From Ailurus styani (taxonomy: Eukaryota; Chordata; Mammalia; Carnivora; Ailuridae), in assembly GCA_002007465.1 (NCBI GenBank), contig LNAC01000019.1, positions 1,042,344-1,106,343 of the forward strand: a DNA stretch of 64,000 bases, written 5' to 3'. The notes under the pieces are model-generated. The model had not been told where the DNA came from, ran no database searches, and worked only from the letters and a program-made list of their open reading frames with translations. Below are positions 45,770 through 57,340 of this stretch, one piece after another. The stretch's first letter is position 1; each line of letters begins with the position of its first letter. A program made the position numbers and the translations under genes.

Positions 45770-46722
45770 CTTCCTTTAGAATTAGTTCTCAGGTGGGTTT
45801 TCCAGCCTCATGTAGTACATCTACTTCATGAGCCTTTTGATCTCTTCTTCACTGTCTAATGTCACATAGTGTTTGGAATTCCACTTCACTAAACGTGCAC
45901 TATAATTTTCCTCAAGCTTTTAACAGTGATTTCCAACTGCGTGATAGCATCAACACTTAGGGTCTTTTATCTTGGGAGAGCTTCCTGTATTGATAAGTAC
46001 TTCCTTGAGCAAATTTTCACCTGTCTTTGGGCAAGAAACTGATTACATTTTAGAAAATTGGGGAGCAACCAAGAAGCAGGACACTGTGATATTAGAAAAT
46101 TCCCCAAAATTAAATGACTGTTTATAAAATAGATTAGAATTTTTAAGGTAAAACAGTTTTGTGAGCAAAGCATTCATCATTTATAAATAAACCTAATACT
46201 ATCTCAAGGAGATGAGTGAGATGGAGAAAAAATATAATTGCTTTATATTTTTCTTTCTGTGATTTTCCTACCTTGAGATATTTTTCTCTTTCTTCCATTT
46301 AATAGTGACAAGAAAGAGGATCTAGTCCTAAAAAAGTTTGTATAGGCAATAACTAATATGTATAACCACTTGGTCGATACCAGTCTGTGGATATCTTTTA
46401 GGGGACAATTTCCAAAAGAATCTGCCTCAATAGAATATAAAAAAGAATTGTGCAAAATGTGATTATCTGAATTGAAAAACATCTTCCTTAATTTTCCAAG
46501 CATAAAAAAGTGGTCATTATTATAGAAACAAATCTGCATTGACCCTGCCTGAGAGAGCCATTCATAACTGCAGTTACTCCTTAAATGCCATCCTGAGCGT
46601 TTCAGCATTATTTCTCTTGATGCCAGCTGCCCCTACTGCCCCAAAGCACTGCCAATCTTTCCCATATGCTAGAATTAGAATGTGAATATGGTGACCAAAA
46701 GAAAAAAAAAAGTCCCATTTTC
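45770..46722. other. Unique DNA; 121-codon chance frame
   Basis: The minus-strand frame 46608-46243 is long for this AT content, but its peptide shows no domain, and there are no splice signals or upstream continuation. No repeat recognised. Confidence 0.45.
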
Positions 46723-46737
46723 TAAAAGCCAACAATA

Positions 46738-46954
46738 GGGCGCCTGGGTGGCTCAGTGGGTTAAAGCCTCTGCCTTCGGCTCAGGTCATGATCCCAGGGT
46801 CCTGGGATCGAGGCCCACATCGGGCTCTCTGCTCGGCGGGGAGCCTGCTTCCTCCTCTCTCCTCTCTCTCTGCCTGCCTCTCTGTCTACTTGTAATCTCT
46901 CTCTCTGTGTCAAATGAATAAATAAAATCTTTAAAAAAAACTAAAAAAAAAAAA
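46738..46954 (+). mobile_element. CanSINE, young subfamily, 15-bp TSD
   Basis: Full-length with 'ggcccacatcgggctctctgctcgg' and 'caaatgaataaataaaatc', and a long A-rich tail. Flanked by perfect TAAAAGCCAACAATA repeats at 46723-46737 and 46955-46969. Confidence 0.98.
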
Positions 46955-46969
46955 TAAAAGCCAACAATA

Positions 46970-48499
46970 TTAAAAATGAGTCCTTCTGAATTTGCTGAGT
47001 AAACTAGATAGTTTCTCTGTGAACAAAGTGACTGCACTTAGCAGCCTAAGCCACTACAGCTGAATTGACCTCTTGGATGCATATTTATTAATGTGTATCC
47101 AAAGCAAATTAGATTTCATTTGTCACTTAGATCGTGGAGAGGACCTTTTCTTTCCTTTTAACCTTGAGACAGATAGGTAAACACAATTGGGGCTGGGGAC
47201 TTTCTGCATATTGAGAGAAATTTTGAAATGTTTGATAAGAACAATATGTTCCTGCTCATTACATATTTTTCTTTTTATTTCACTTGAAATTTTGAAAAAT
47301 TTGATCTATGTACTTTGGGATCATTTATACTTAGATTATTAAAGAGTGTTTTATAAGGTCTATTTGCAATCCAAAACTTTAGAGATGTTTCTTTTCTCTT
47401 CAAGCTTTTTAATAAAACATACACACAAGAGGAAATTATGCTATGCCCATTATAAACAAGTACAGGCACCAAATGTTTCAAGTAACTTGGAAATATGACT
47501 CTGAATTTAGAGTAAAAGTCCATCCGCGGTTCATGTTAAAGGTGTGCTTTCATCCACTCCTGCCTTGTCCTTCCAATGGCTTTTTAACATAATTGCTACT
47601 TTTTATCATGGACCCTTTCCAGCTTCCAATGTTCCCCCAAAGATAGCTCCAAGTTTGCTTTTTTGGGGTTGCTACGCTCTTCTTTCACAAAGATTAGCAG
47701 CTCTGCCACCAATCATGGCTAGAGAGAGGGAGCTATACCCACACGGGAGCCTCTGTCAGTAAGGAAACACCAACTGATAATGGATAGCACTCCCTGTTAT
47801 ATAACGCCTTTTTTCTTCATTCTTATTTGTCACAAACTGTTTATAGTCTCCTCTTTCCCTTCTTTTCTCTCACTCCCTTAGGTTTGCTTACCTTTTTCTT
47901 CTTCTATTTTTTTTCAACATGCTTCTTTTCTTATAACTTAAGTCTTAGAAGAGCTACTCAGGAAAAAAAAAAAGGAGAAGAAGAAGAGCTACTCAGAACA
48001 TTTGGGTTTGTGGTCCTAGATTTATAAATGGTTTAGGTAGGAAGGGGAAGGGAAGCTTCATAAAACTGATTGGAATAGAGTGTTACCTCAGCGTTTAGTG
48101 GCAAGACAAAGTACTGGGGCTTCTAGATTCATCCCTAAAGCCTGGCAAATATTTATCATTGTCCCTTTCCAGAGAAGAAACTGCCCCTGCAGTAGTCTTT
48201 CTACTATGTGTGTGTATAAAAGGGGGACCATCCAATTCTATGAACACCCAATTCTACAAAATGCAGCCCAAATTTTATCTTTAATTTATTTTCTGAGGTT
48301 GATTAATCCTTTGACAACCTTATCAAGAGCATATCATAAGTATCTCAGTTCAACCACCACTAACATTCACCTGTATAACCACAGGAGCTTCTTCGCTATG
48401 AGCCCACAGCCTCTCCCGCTGCTTCCATTCCTCATTCTCTTCAGCAGTTAGAGTATATTTTTCAGAATGCAAGTTTCATCACCTCATTTGCTTCTCCCT
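46970..48499. other. Unique DNA, no gene recognised
   Basis: A 123-codon + strand frame (48080-48451) lacks motifs. GA-rich 'aaaaaaaaaaaaggagaagaagaagagc' at about 47962-47990 duplicates the adjacent 'gaagagctactcag' (47947-47960 and 47981-47996). No classified repeat. Confidence 0.45.
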
Positions 48500-48962
48500 C
48501 ATAAAACTTACCAAGGAACTTGGGGTAGTTCTCAGAATAAAGACCAAGTTCCAGCCCGTTCTTGCTTCATTGCGCCATCACCTACACACCTACAGTTGCC
48601 CTTCTTTCCATTCCCTGTTTCCCTGTGCTCCCTCTCACTGCAGGGTCTCTGCACTGTGGCACCCCCTTTGAGTACAGTACATCTCCCCATCTGCCACCCT
48701 ACTCCTATCTTTCTCCTCCACTCCTTTCCCAGTTTGCCCTTACTCATCCTTCAGCTCTCAACTCGGGCATTATCTTCCTTAGAGGAATTTGAGTTCCTCT
48801 GTTAAATGTTCTTATTGTACAATATTCCATTTCTTCAGAGCCCTTATGTCAGTTTTAATTATACATTATTGTGATTTAAATCACCATTGCATCACCAGCA
48901 ATAGGGACTAACACATACATAAGTCTCGCTCAGTAATTATTCATTGGAAGAATAAATGAATC
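48500..48962 (+). repeat. L2 LINE 3' end
   Basis: The L2 terminal order is visible: 'ctcatccttcagctctcaactcgggcattatcttccttagagg', 'cagagcccttatgtcag', 'ttatacattattgtgatttaaat', 'ccagcaatagggac', and the end 'ctcagtaattattcattggaagaataaatgaatcc' (consensus CTCAATAAATATTTGTTGAATGAATGAATG). The frames at 48467-48805 and nearby are within this repeat. Confidence 0.65.
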
Positions 48963-49154
48963 CACAAGTAAGCATTTATTGCAACATACCCTCACATAAC
49001 TTATTTTCCAGAAGCTATTATTATCTATATACTGAACTAGATATGGGGCTTTGGTTTCTGTAGACTTTGCATTTTAACCCATATCTTGATAATGGCCTTT
49101 AAATAATGAACACCAATGTTCTCCTTTTGGCTTCATTCATGGCATTGCTAAAAT

Positions 49155-50370
49155 TATATCCAGAAATTAAAACTGTTTCTCTGAGAAAGTGTTTGTGAAG
49201 AAGATGAAATAACAAGCTACAGAGTGGGAGAAAATATTTACAAACAATGTATCTGACAAAGGACTATATCTAGAATATACAAAGTAGTCTCAGAACTCAA
49301 CAGTAAAAAAACAAAAGTCCACTTAGAAAATGGGAAAAAGACATGAATAGACATTTCCCTGAAAATGGTATACAGATGGCAAATAAGCAAAAGTAAAGTT
49401 GTTCAGTATCGTTAGCCACTAGGGAAATGCAAATTAATGCCCCAAGGTATCACCCTACAGCTATGAAAATAGCTAAAATTAAAAAAAAAATAGTTGACAA
49501 AACTGAATGCCGTCAAGGATATGGAGAAACTGGAGATATGGGATCACTCATACACGGCTGGTGGGAATGTAAAAACGGTCTGGTGACTCTGGAAAACACT
49601 TTGGCAGTTTCTATAAAAAATGAACATGCATCTACCATACAACCCAGTAATTGAACTACTAGGTTTTTATTTCATCCTTCAGCTCTCAACTCAGGCATTA
49701 ATTCCTAAGAGAAAATGTAAACTTAGGTTCACAAACGTCCAGTACATAAATGGTTATAGCAGCTTTATTTGCTACTAGCCAAAACTAGCATCAGCCCAGG
49801 TATTCTTCAATAAATGAGTGGCTAACCAAACTTTTGCACATAATATACTGTGGAATCAACTCAGAAAAGAAAAGGAATGAATTCTTGATGTATAACAATT
49901 GACATGAATCCCCAGGAAATTATACTGAGTGAAAAAAAAAAAAAACAAGTCCCAAAAGGTCTTATTTCACTTATATAACATTTTGGGAAGTAACAGAATT
50001 TTAGAACTGGAGGATAAGATTAATGGTTTCCAGGAGTTAGGGATGGGGCATGAAGAGGAATATGGGATATAGGTATGGTAGCAAAAAGCAACACGAGTCA
50101 ATATTTTGACTGTGGTGGTTGATAACACAAACTTACACAGGTGATAAAATTGTATAGAACTTACACACACACACACACACAAGTGCAAATAAAACTGAGG
50201 AAATCTGAATAGGATCAAGTGGATTGCATCAATATTAAAATTTCCAGTGTTATATTATACTTCGGTTTTACAAAATATCAGCCCTGAGGGAAGTTGGGAA
50301 AAGTATACAAGAGATCTCTCTGTATTATTTCTTATAATAACATTTATAATTTATCTCCATAAAAATTTCA
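49155..50370 (+). mobile_element. L1M remnant: ORF2 end and 3' UTR, sense
   Basis: 'gagtgggagaaaatatttacaaacaatgtatctgacaaagg' and 'gacatgaatagacatttccctg', then the C-terminal ORF2 block (IHGWWECKN-type peptide near 49545-49575, matching L1 LHCWWDCK), then the 3' UTR with 'ggtttccaggagttagggatgggg' and 'tattttgactgtggtggttgataac'. A 35-40-bp foreign piece lies at 49672-49707. A short CA run (50163-50182) is in the 3' UTR. All frames are broken. Confidence 0.82.
49672..49707 (+). repeat. Short templated insertion copied from L2
   Basis: TCATCCTTCAGCTCTCAACT and the following bases to 49700 match 48744-48772 in the upstream L2 at 28 of 29 positions. The flanking L1 reads 'ccagtaattgaactactaggttttta' before it and 'aagagaaaatgtaaac' after it. 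These two blocks are normally adjacent in L1. Confidence 0.65.
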
Positions 50371-50390
50371 ATTAAAAATGAGATCCAGAG

Positions 50391-50577
50391 TGGCTCCTGG
50401 GTGGTTTGGTCAGTTAAGCATCTGACTTTTGATTTCAACTCAGGTCATGATCTCAGGGTTGTGGGATCAAGCCTCTCATTGGGATCCACACTCAGCAGGG
50501 AGTCCTTTTCTCTCTCTCTCTCCCTTTTGCTCTGCCCATCCCCATGCTCATGCTCTCTCTCTCTCAACCCAATCTTT
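50391..50577 (+). mobile_element. CanSINE, older copy
   Basis: 'tggctcctgggtggtttggtcagttaagcatctgac', 'actcaggtcatgatctcagggttgtggg', CT-rich part, 'caatctttaaaa'. Near-match flanks AAAAATGAGATCC (50374-50386) and AAAAAATGATACC (50578-50590). Confidence 0.93.
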
Positions 50578-50590
50578 AAAAAATGATACC

Positions 50591-51024
50591 CAAAGATTTG
50601 TATCATTTTACTTGTTTCATCAAAAGATGAAAAGCTCTATATGCAATTCACTGGTATGGACTGGTGACCCAGTGAATCCAAGGCAGGACACAGTGCCAGC
50701 TGACATAGAATACATATTTCTTGTACAAAGGTGGAGAGTGAATCGGCTTTCAGAAGCTTGTTTCATACCTAGTGGTTTGGACTTAAGGTTAGGTGAGAGT
50801 GCCCTCAATATTCTCTGAAGCAGATTTTATAGCCTTGTAACTTCAAAGGTAGGGGAAAGTCATTCTAGGAGTTATGGTGGGGTCAGGGCAGATCCTCCAG
50901 TGTCAAAGAAAATGGCAGCTAGACAAACAAGCCAATCTGAGGTGAGAATCCTGGAGGTGGGTTGGGTCTCCACAGACCTGTCCAACAGACAACATGGAAG
51001 AGGAGACTGTGTGGATTTATACTT
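50591..51024. other. Unique DNA, no gene recognised
   Basis: Nothing classifiable. Open frames continue out of the neighbouring SINEs. Confidence 0.45.
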
Positions 51025-51040
51025 AAGACTTGATGGTAAG

Positions 51041-51250
51041 ATGGGCGCCTGGGTGGCTCAGTGGGTTAAAGCCGCTGCCTTCGGCTCAGGTCATGATCCC
51101 AGGGTCCTGGGATCGAGGCCCACATCGGGCTCTCTGCTCAGCAGGGAGCCTGCTTCCTCCTCTCTCCTTTCTCTCTGCCTGACTCTCTGCCTACTTGTAA
51201 TCTCTCTCTCTGTGTCAAATGAATAAATAAAATCTTTAAAAAAAAAAAAA
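51041..51250 (+). mobile_element. CanSINE, young subfamily, 16-bp TSD
   Basis: Full-length with 'ggcccacatcggg' and 'caaatgaataaataaaatc', and a pure A tail. Flanked by perfect AAGACTTGATGGTAAG repeats at 51025-51040 and 51251-51266. The end of the 108-codon frame (50900-51226) is SINE sequence. Confidence 0.98.
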
Positions 51251-51266
51251 AAGACTTGATGGTAAG

Positions 51267-53524
51267 GTAAATGGAATTGTCACCTACCCATATCTCCATT
51301 TGAAGGCAAACTCATCTGCTGCAGATGTGTGTATGTCTGTGTATATGTGTGTACGTGGGGGTGTATGTAAATTTATAATTTACATAATAGTAATCTGTAT
51401 CTGTTTTGGCTTTGCTAACTGTCTTAACATTTTCATAAAGTGGTTGCAGCTGTTGACGTTACAGTTCAGAATTTCCTCCCCTCAATTAAATGCAGGATGG
51501 TGGGGCTTAATTATACTAGAGGGAGTTTTAATAAGGTATCACCAAAATTATCATGAGATCTCATTAGATTTACCACAAAACTTTGAATATCTGTGATAAC
51601 ACTTCTCACAGGCTAGATGATAGAATAATGCTCAAGGAAATTCTGAGATTTTACCAGATAATAAATCAGCAATGAAATAGCCACATTAAATTACTGAAAA
51701 TGATTGATATTTTCTTTCCAGATGTAGTTACATGAAGTGAAATTTAATGGTATGCTTTAAGAGAAGCAAAAATAATGCAAGCTACAGAAAAGCTGAAAAC
51801 AAGGCTGAGACCATCCAAAATGATGCAGAGAAAACATGCTAATTAGCAACTCGCTAACGATATCTCACTGAAGTGCTCTCTGAAAGCTGCACCTTTTTTT
51901 CACAGAGCATCTGTAGCCCTGTGGGTAAAGATTGTCAAAATGAGATTAAGGAAGTTGGCAATGGGCACACGATGATTATGATGTCACATCCATAAATATT
52001 AAATAATAGTAATAAAACACTAAAGCAGTAGGATTGATATACACAAAGTCAGGACAGGATTTGATTTCTCAAGAGCCAAATGAGAGCCAGCTGGGAAAAA
52101 TGCCCAGCCCCAGAGAAAAAGACAATAGTGAAAAGAGTGTACTGTTATACTGAGAGAGGCTTTGCAAGTCACACCATATATTCACGGCAGAAGAATCAGG
52201 TCACTTCAGGAAGAAGGCTTGTGATGAACCTCCAAGAACCTAACCTAGGAAATGGATTTAATAACTGTTGCCTGTAACCCTGGTGGATGCTTCAAGCTCT
52301 CTCTGTAATGAACCTAGCACGTATCCAGTAGTACATCCTGTCCCAAGGAGCCAAGAGTCCATTACTTAACCTACAGCACATGTTGCATGAAAACCTGCTT
52401 TTGTTTTCACCAGGAAACCTCTGCCAATTTCCTTTAATTGACCTGGATTACAATGCTGATTCTAGAAGAATCTAAGCAGTCAGAAGGCCCATGTTTCTCT
52501 TCAAAGATTATCTTCAATTCACAGATAGAAACAGGGTCCAGCTAGATTTATCAAGCATCCAGTTATCACGTTAGACTTACGGTTTTGTTACATCTTAGAC
52601 TTTTTTATGGCTCTGATCACATTTCCCCCGGCTTGAAACTGACAATTTCAGGATGATTTTTTTCTTCATTTTTCCTTCCCTGTCTTTCACACCCATAACT
52701 TCATTTGACTGCTTGCTTTGTTTTTCTACCACAAATCTAACCTGATGTGGATTTATCTACAGACAGGTGGAAGCTTAATAAAATTTGTTTTGTTAGGGTA
52801 TTATCACTCAGTGACAATCATGGTCTTCTGCATTATTTGTACTTTTCATTTCTAACTCATGCACATGCATACCAGTGAACAGATTTGCAAGCTCACATAC
52901 ATGGACATACAGACATGGGGACACACACACAAGGACACACAGATTTAGGGTTTCTTCATGAAAGAAGAAGTACAGACAATGTTTTTTCTCTTTGATTTGC
53001 CACTAATTTAGACATTCACTTTTATAATTTTGACCCTGGGACTTGTAACAGTAATAAAGTACCTCTACAGAATATTTCTGGAATCGTGATTCCATCATTT
53101 TACCTGTAACTAAGGAATTTGTTTTTTCTCACAGGTCCAGTAATAACCTTCAGTTTTTGTCAGTCCCCATGATTCTCAGTCTCAGTATCTCAGAGAATTC
53201 TAGATCCTTGTGCATTAGGGAGCACCCAGGGCTTTGTCCTAAAATAAGCTATTGCTCTTACTTATATATTAGCATTAAAACTTTTCCAATTTTTCTTTTT
53301 GATATTGTTTAAATATTCATAACATGCAAATGGCCAAAACCATATACTTTCTTTGAGTAGGTATTCATGGGACAAAGATTTAGGAAAAACTGCAGAAAAA
53401 GTGAGGCCAGGAAGACCAAAGATAAAAAGTGACAATTTTGCCAGAAACCAGCCCCATGCTATATAAGACTTGAGATACGCTGACACTTGGCTTTTAATTT
53501 CTCTATCAGTTTGGACTGTGTTTT
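51267..53524. other. Unique AT-rich DNA
   Basis: Only a short TG-rich patch (51328-51368) and a CA/GACA-rich patch (52880-52945). No gene or old repeat recognised. Confidence 0.5.
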
Positions 53525-53610
53525 TGTGAAAATGAGATAATATAGATGAAAGTACCTAGCCAAGTTCTCAGGACATGGCAGACACCCAATAAATATAAGT
53601 TTTTACTACT
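53525..53610 (+). repeat. MIR 3' tail fragment
   Basis: 'atgaaagtacctagccaagttctcaggacatggcagacacccaataaatataagt' follows the MIR tail (GTGCCTGGCACATAGTAAGCGCTCAATAAATG). Confidence 0.5.
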
Positions 53611-54608
53611 ATATTAAGCATATTCTTGTCATAAGCAGAATTTACCCAGTAACGAAAAGTTACAGCTCAGTTGAGCCAATAAGGGTGACATTCTTAAAGC
53701 CGAAAACACACACTTGATGTCACCAAAATCCTAAACTTCACTTTCATTCAATAATAACAAAATCATTTAATCCAATTCTGAAACGTCTGCGAATTCCTAT
53801 TTCCTGTCTCTAACTCTTCCTAAGCTATCATTCCAAAAGAAGCCAGGCAAATTTCCAAGTCATTCCATTTTATTTGTCTCATGTTATCTTCCGGTTGAGA
53901 TCAATAATTGTTAAATTAATCCCGTATAAGATAATCTCTCAGTAAGCACAAATTTATAGGGGATTTTAGCAAAGAAAAGTAACAATAATGTTTGCCTGGA
54001 AACAAAATTCCATTTTGGAAAATACGTGGGTATTGTTCAGTGTTTGTATATATCATTCATTGGCTACTGACAGGAGGAGTGACAATACTGTGCCTCTGGT
54101 GTCACATTGGTAGAACGGCAACAGTCGCCCATCTTTGAGAGGTTCTGGGCAGCAACTGTTAGGGATACTGTTTTGCAACAGGTGAGTGGCAAATACAATA
54201 AAAATGAAACCTAAGACTCTTACTCCTGGCCTATGCTGATTCATATGCTCTAACAGTTTGTTTAACACCCAATGTTATAATAAGGTTATTTAGCAATGCC
54301 ATTGAGAGGTCTTGGATATTTTATTTATTATATTTTTATATTTCCTGCATTCTTATTTTTTTATTCTTTATGCTACATTAGAAGTTTTGTCTTGATAAAT
54401 CAAATGTGTATTCTGTTTAATCCTGGCATGTTTTAGGATCATTCTTATACGTCTGTCTCTAGATACAGTCATATGTACAGATTCAGTAACAGTTATACAA
54501 AATATTAAATACATGTAAAATATATAAAGAACTACATCACCAACTTATCATTTTTTTAATTTTTCAAAAAAAATTAAGTAAAAATTTTCCACAATGCTTT
54601 GAGGGAGG
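53611..54608. other. Unique DNA, no gene recognised
   Basis: A minus-strand 71-codon frame (54268-54053) has no motif. No repeat recognised. Confidence 0.45.
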
Positions 54609-54622
54609 CATTTTTCATTTTC

Positions 54623-54843
54623 ATTTTTTTTTTTTAAGATTTTATTTCTTTATTTGAGAGAGAGGGAGAGAGAGAGTGAGCAAGAGAGCGAGAGCACAAG
54701 CAGGGTAAGTGGCAGGCAGAAGGAGAGGAAGAAGCAGGCTCCCACTGATCAGAGAGCCCAATGTGGGGCTTGATCTCAGGACTCAGGGGCCATGACCTGA
54801 ACTAAAGGCAGCCACTTAACCGACTGAGTCACCCAGGAACCCC
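54623..54843 (-). mobile_element. CanSINE, antisense, 14-bp TSD
   Basis: Tail 'aagattttatttctttatttgagagagaggg' and head 'taaccgactgagtcacccaggaac'. Flanked by CATTTTTCATTTTC (54609-54622) and CATTCTTCATTTTC (54844-54857), differing at one position. Confidence 0.95.
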
Positions 54844-54857
54844 CATTCTTCATTTTC

Positions 54858-57204
54858 TGTTGATTCATTCAACTTTTAGCCAAACTAGTCTTAAGTGACT
54901 CATTATCTAAAGATAATGGGAAAGAACTAACCATGGTAATCACTATGGAAAGAAAAACAAAAGTGACATTTCCAAAAATTTACAAAGGTGCACACGAAAT
55001 CCGTGGGAAGTAATTCATGTATTTCCTAAGTGGCTTTTTTGTATGGCACCAATTCTGTACATAAAATATACTACATCAGGTAAAACATTTATTTTAAATT
55101 AAGTGAATTGAGACCCCAATATCTTATACTATTTGTTCAAAGAAATTATTTCTGTGGCTAAGAAAAAAAAATCCCATCTCTCAGTCTAGACACCCAACCC
55201 CATCTGTTACAGGAAACCTCATAACTTTTAAGCATCCCCTGGAACATTTAGGTCATAAGGTCAGTCTCTGCCTTGTTCACAGTGATTTAAAGTCATTAGC
55301 AGCTAATGATTATTTGTGCTGAACAAGAGTCCAATCATGCCACAAGCTGTCATAGTTGGTACTAATTAACAGCCTTGGTAGCAACAAGTTCAGAAATTGA
55401 ATAGTCCTACCAAGAGCTGTCTCATTGGTAGGAAGTTGCCTTTCCCATTCCTTTCCCTGTTCTAACACTGATGTCCGGAAGACTGGCCACTATGAAGTTT
55501 CAATACATGCTCAGTCATCTTTATAAGACAGGGACAAATACAAAAGTATACAAGAGAAAGAGGAGTCAGGTTGTAGCTCCTAATATTTAAAAGTATGATT
55601 CAAGGAAATACTATCCAAGAATAATTGAATGCTTGGTTTAATCAAAAGCAGATTAAACATGTCACTGGAAACATAGCGTCAATATCAAGTTGTTAATAGG
55701 TAGTGCCAGCAATAATAATAATGTACCTTGATGTTTACAATAGGGGCATGCCCTGTAGGTGAATCAATAAGTAAAAATGAAAGCCCCTGTATAAATTAGA
55801 AGTGCTAACATTTCCATGAATAATAAATAATTGATTCCTATGACTCTATAGAGAAAACAACTTACTTGAAGAATTTTATCTCTATTCCAATTTATAACTC
55901 TTCTTGACATTTTGTTCTGATATTCAGAATCATGTCAGAGCAAATGAGCTATTATAGGAAAAGGGTATTAATTTTACCTGTTGATATAAGCAAAACATAT
56001 TGCTTTTGATTTTTATGAATAGGTAATTTTGTTTTTCATAAATATATAATGAACTCTGGGGTTTTTTTCCCCATGAATGGAAAGGGGCTTTTGAATACAC
56101 AAAATATAGCTACAAGGATGCCAATCTTTTTTTGTTTATATCTGTTCAGCCAGCACATTTGAAATGTTCTGAAGCTGATTCTTCTTTTTACATGTAACAA
56201 AGTCTGTCACCAGCACAATGTTGACAAGATTCACAACTGACCTACTCTTTATATTACAAGTCTTCAACCTCAACCCAGGCATCAAAAAAAGTTTGTAACT
56301 AATATCAGATTTGAAATATTTTTGCAGAAGCATATGGCATTTAGCAGTAGGAAATATCCTTTTTTGCCTCTGTAATTGAACCAGTCTAACTGAATAGGAT
56401 AAGAGAGAACACTATTTGTACATTTGTATGATACTATTATTTGTATTATTTGTACATCATTTTAGACCTTTTCTTGGTTCAGTCTTAGAAAGGTTGAAAT
56501 GGAACTTCCATTGTATTCTATCAGTGTGAGATAATCTTATGTTTATGCATCTATGACATTGAGATTTTGAGGAAGTGAGGAGAAATAGTATTTTTCAAGA
56601 AGTCTTTCTCTATCTGGGTACTCCACTCTTATTCCACTCAATCAAACCAAAAAAAGTCTTTTTGTAGCAAACTGTTTCAGGATGAAAAATGATAGACTGT
56701 CTAGATTTGGTCATTTAGGATAAATTTCCAAAAGTTACACAAGAAAAGGGGTATAATTATACTATACCATTATATTACATATTTGAAATTTGAAATGTAA
56801 TAATATTATATAATTGAAATCAGCTGAGAGACTAAATCTTAAATATTCTCATAGGGAAAAAAAAGGAGATGGTGAGAATCTACCTGGCAGTCAAATGATA
56901 TACTTATTATAGTTTTATTTTGTTTGGAGTTGAATATTCTTTATTAAGTTTTTGTGATAACTTGTTGGTAAAAGTACAATTTGTCTTATTTCAATACAAT
57001 GTAAATACTGAAAGGAGTCAATCCATATTCTCCACTGAAGTTCAATTAAGTGAATAGAGCTTGTTTTGCTCAGTGAATGTATCAAAAGGCACCCTATTAG
57101 ATAACGACTTCTTAATGGTACTGCCCACAGGCAGAAAAACAATGTTTGGGAATTTAGGTTTTTGGATCTATGACTTAGCCACTCATCCATTGGGGGGAAA
57201 AAAA
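54858..57204. other. Unique AT-rich DNA
   Basis: About 2.3 kb with no gene or recognisable element. AT-rich self-complementary tract at 56755-56818. Confidence 0.5.
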
Positions 57205-57340
57205 CTGACACTGAATGTTTATTAGGTGTCAAGAGCTGTACTTAGTGATGGAAAGGAGTAAATGAAAAATCATAAATGCCCTAAGGAACTCAGTTTAGAG
57301 GATGAGATGGTAAAATAAACCAGTAATTACCATCCAGTGG
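57205..57340 (-). repeat. L2 LINE 3' end fragment
   Basis: 'ctgaatgtttattaggtgtcaagagctgtacttagtgatggaaaggagtaaatgaaaaatcataaatgccctaaggaactcagtttagaggatgagatgg' follows the antisense L2 terminus. Confidence 0.5.

Noticed and set aside
46243..46608. 121-codon minus-strand frame as a small gene or pseudogene
   Set aside because: No domain, no splice or promoter evidence, and composition consistent with chance in AT-rich DNA.
48080..48451. 123-codon + strand frame
   Set aside because: No motif, no splice sites in phase, and adjacent to L2 sequence; probably chance.
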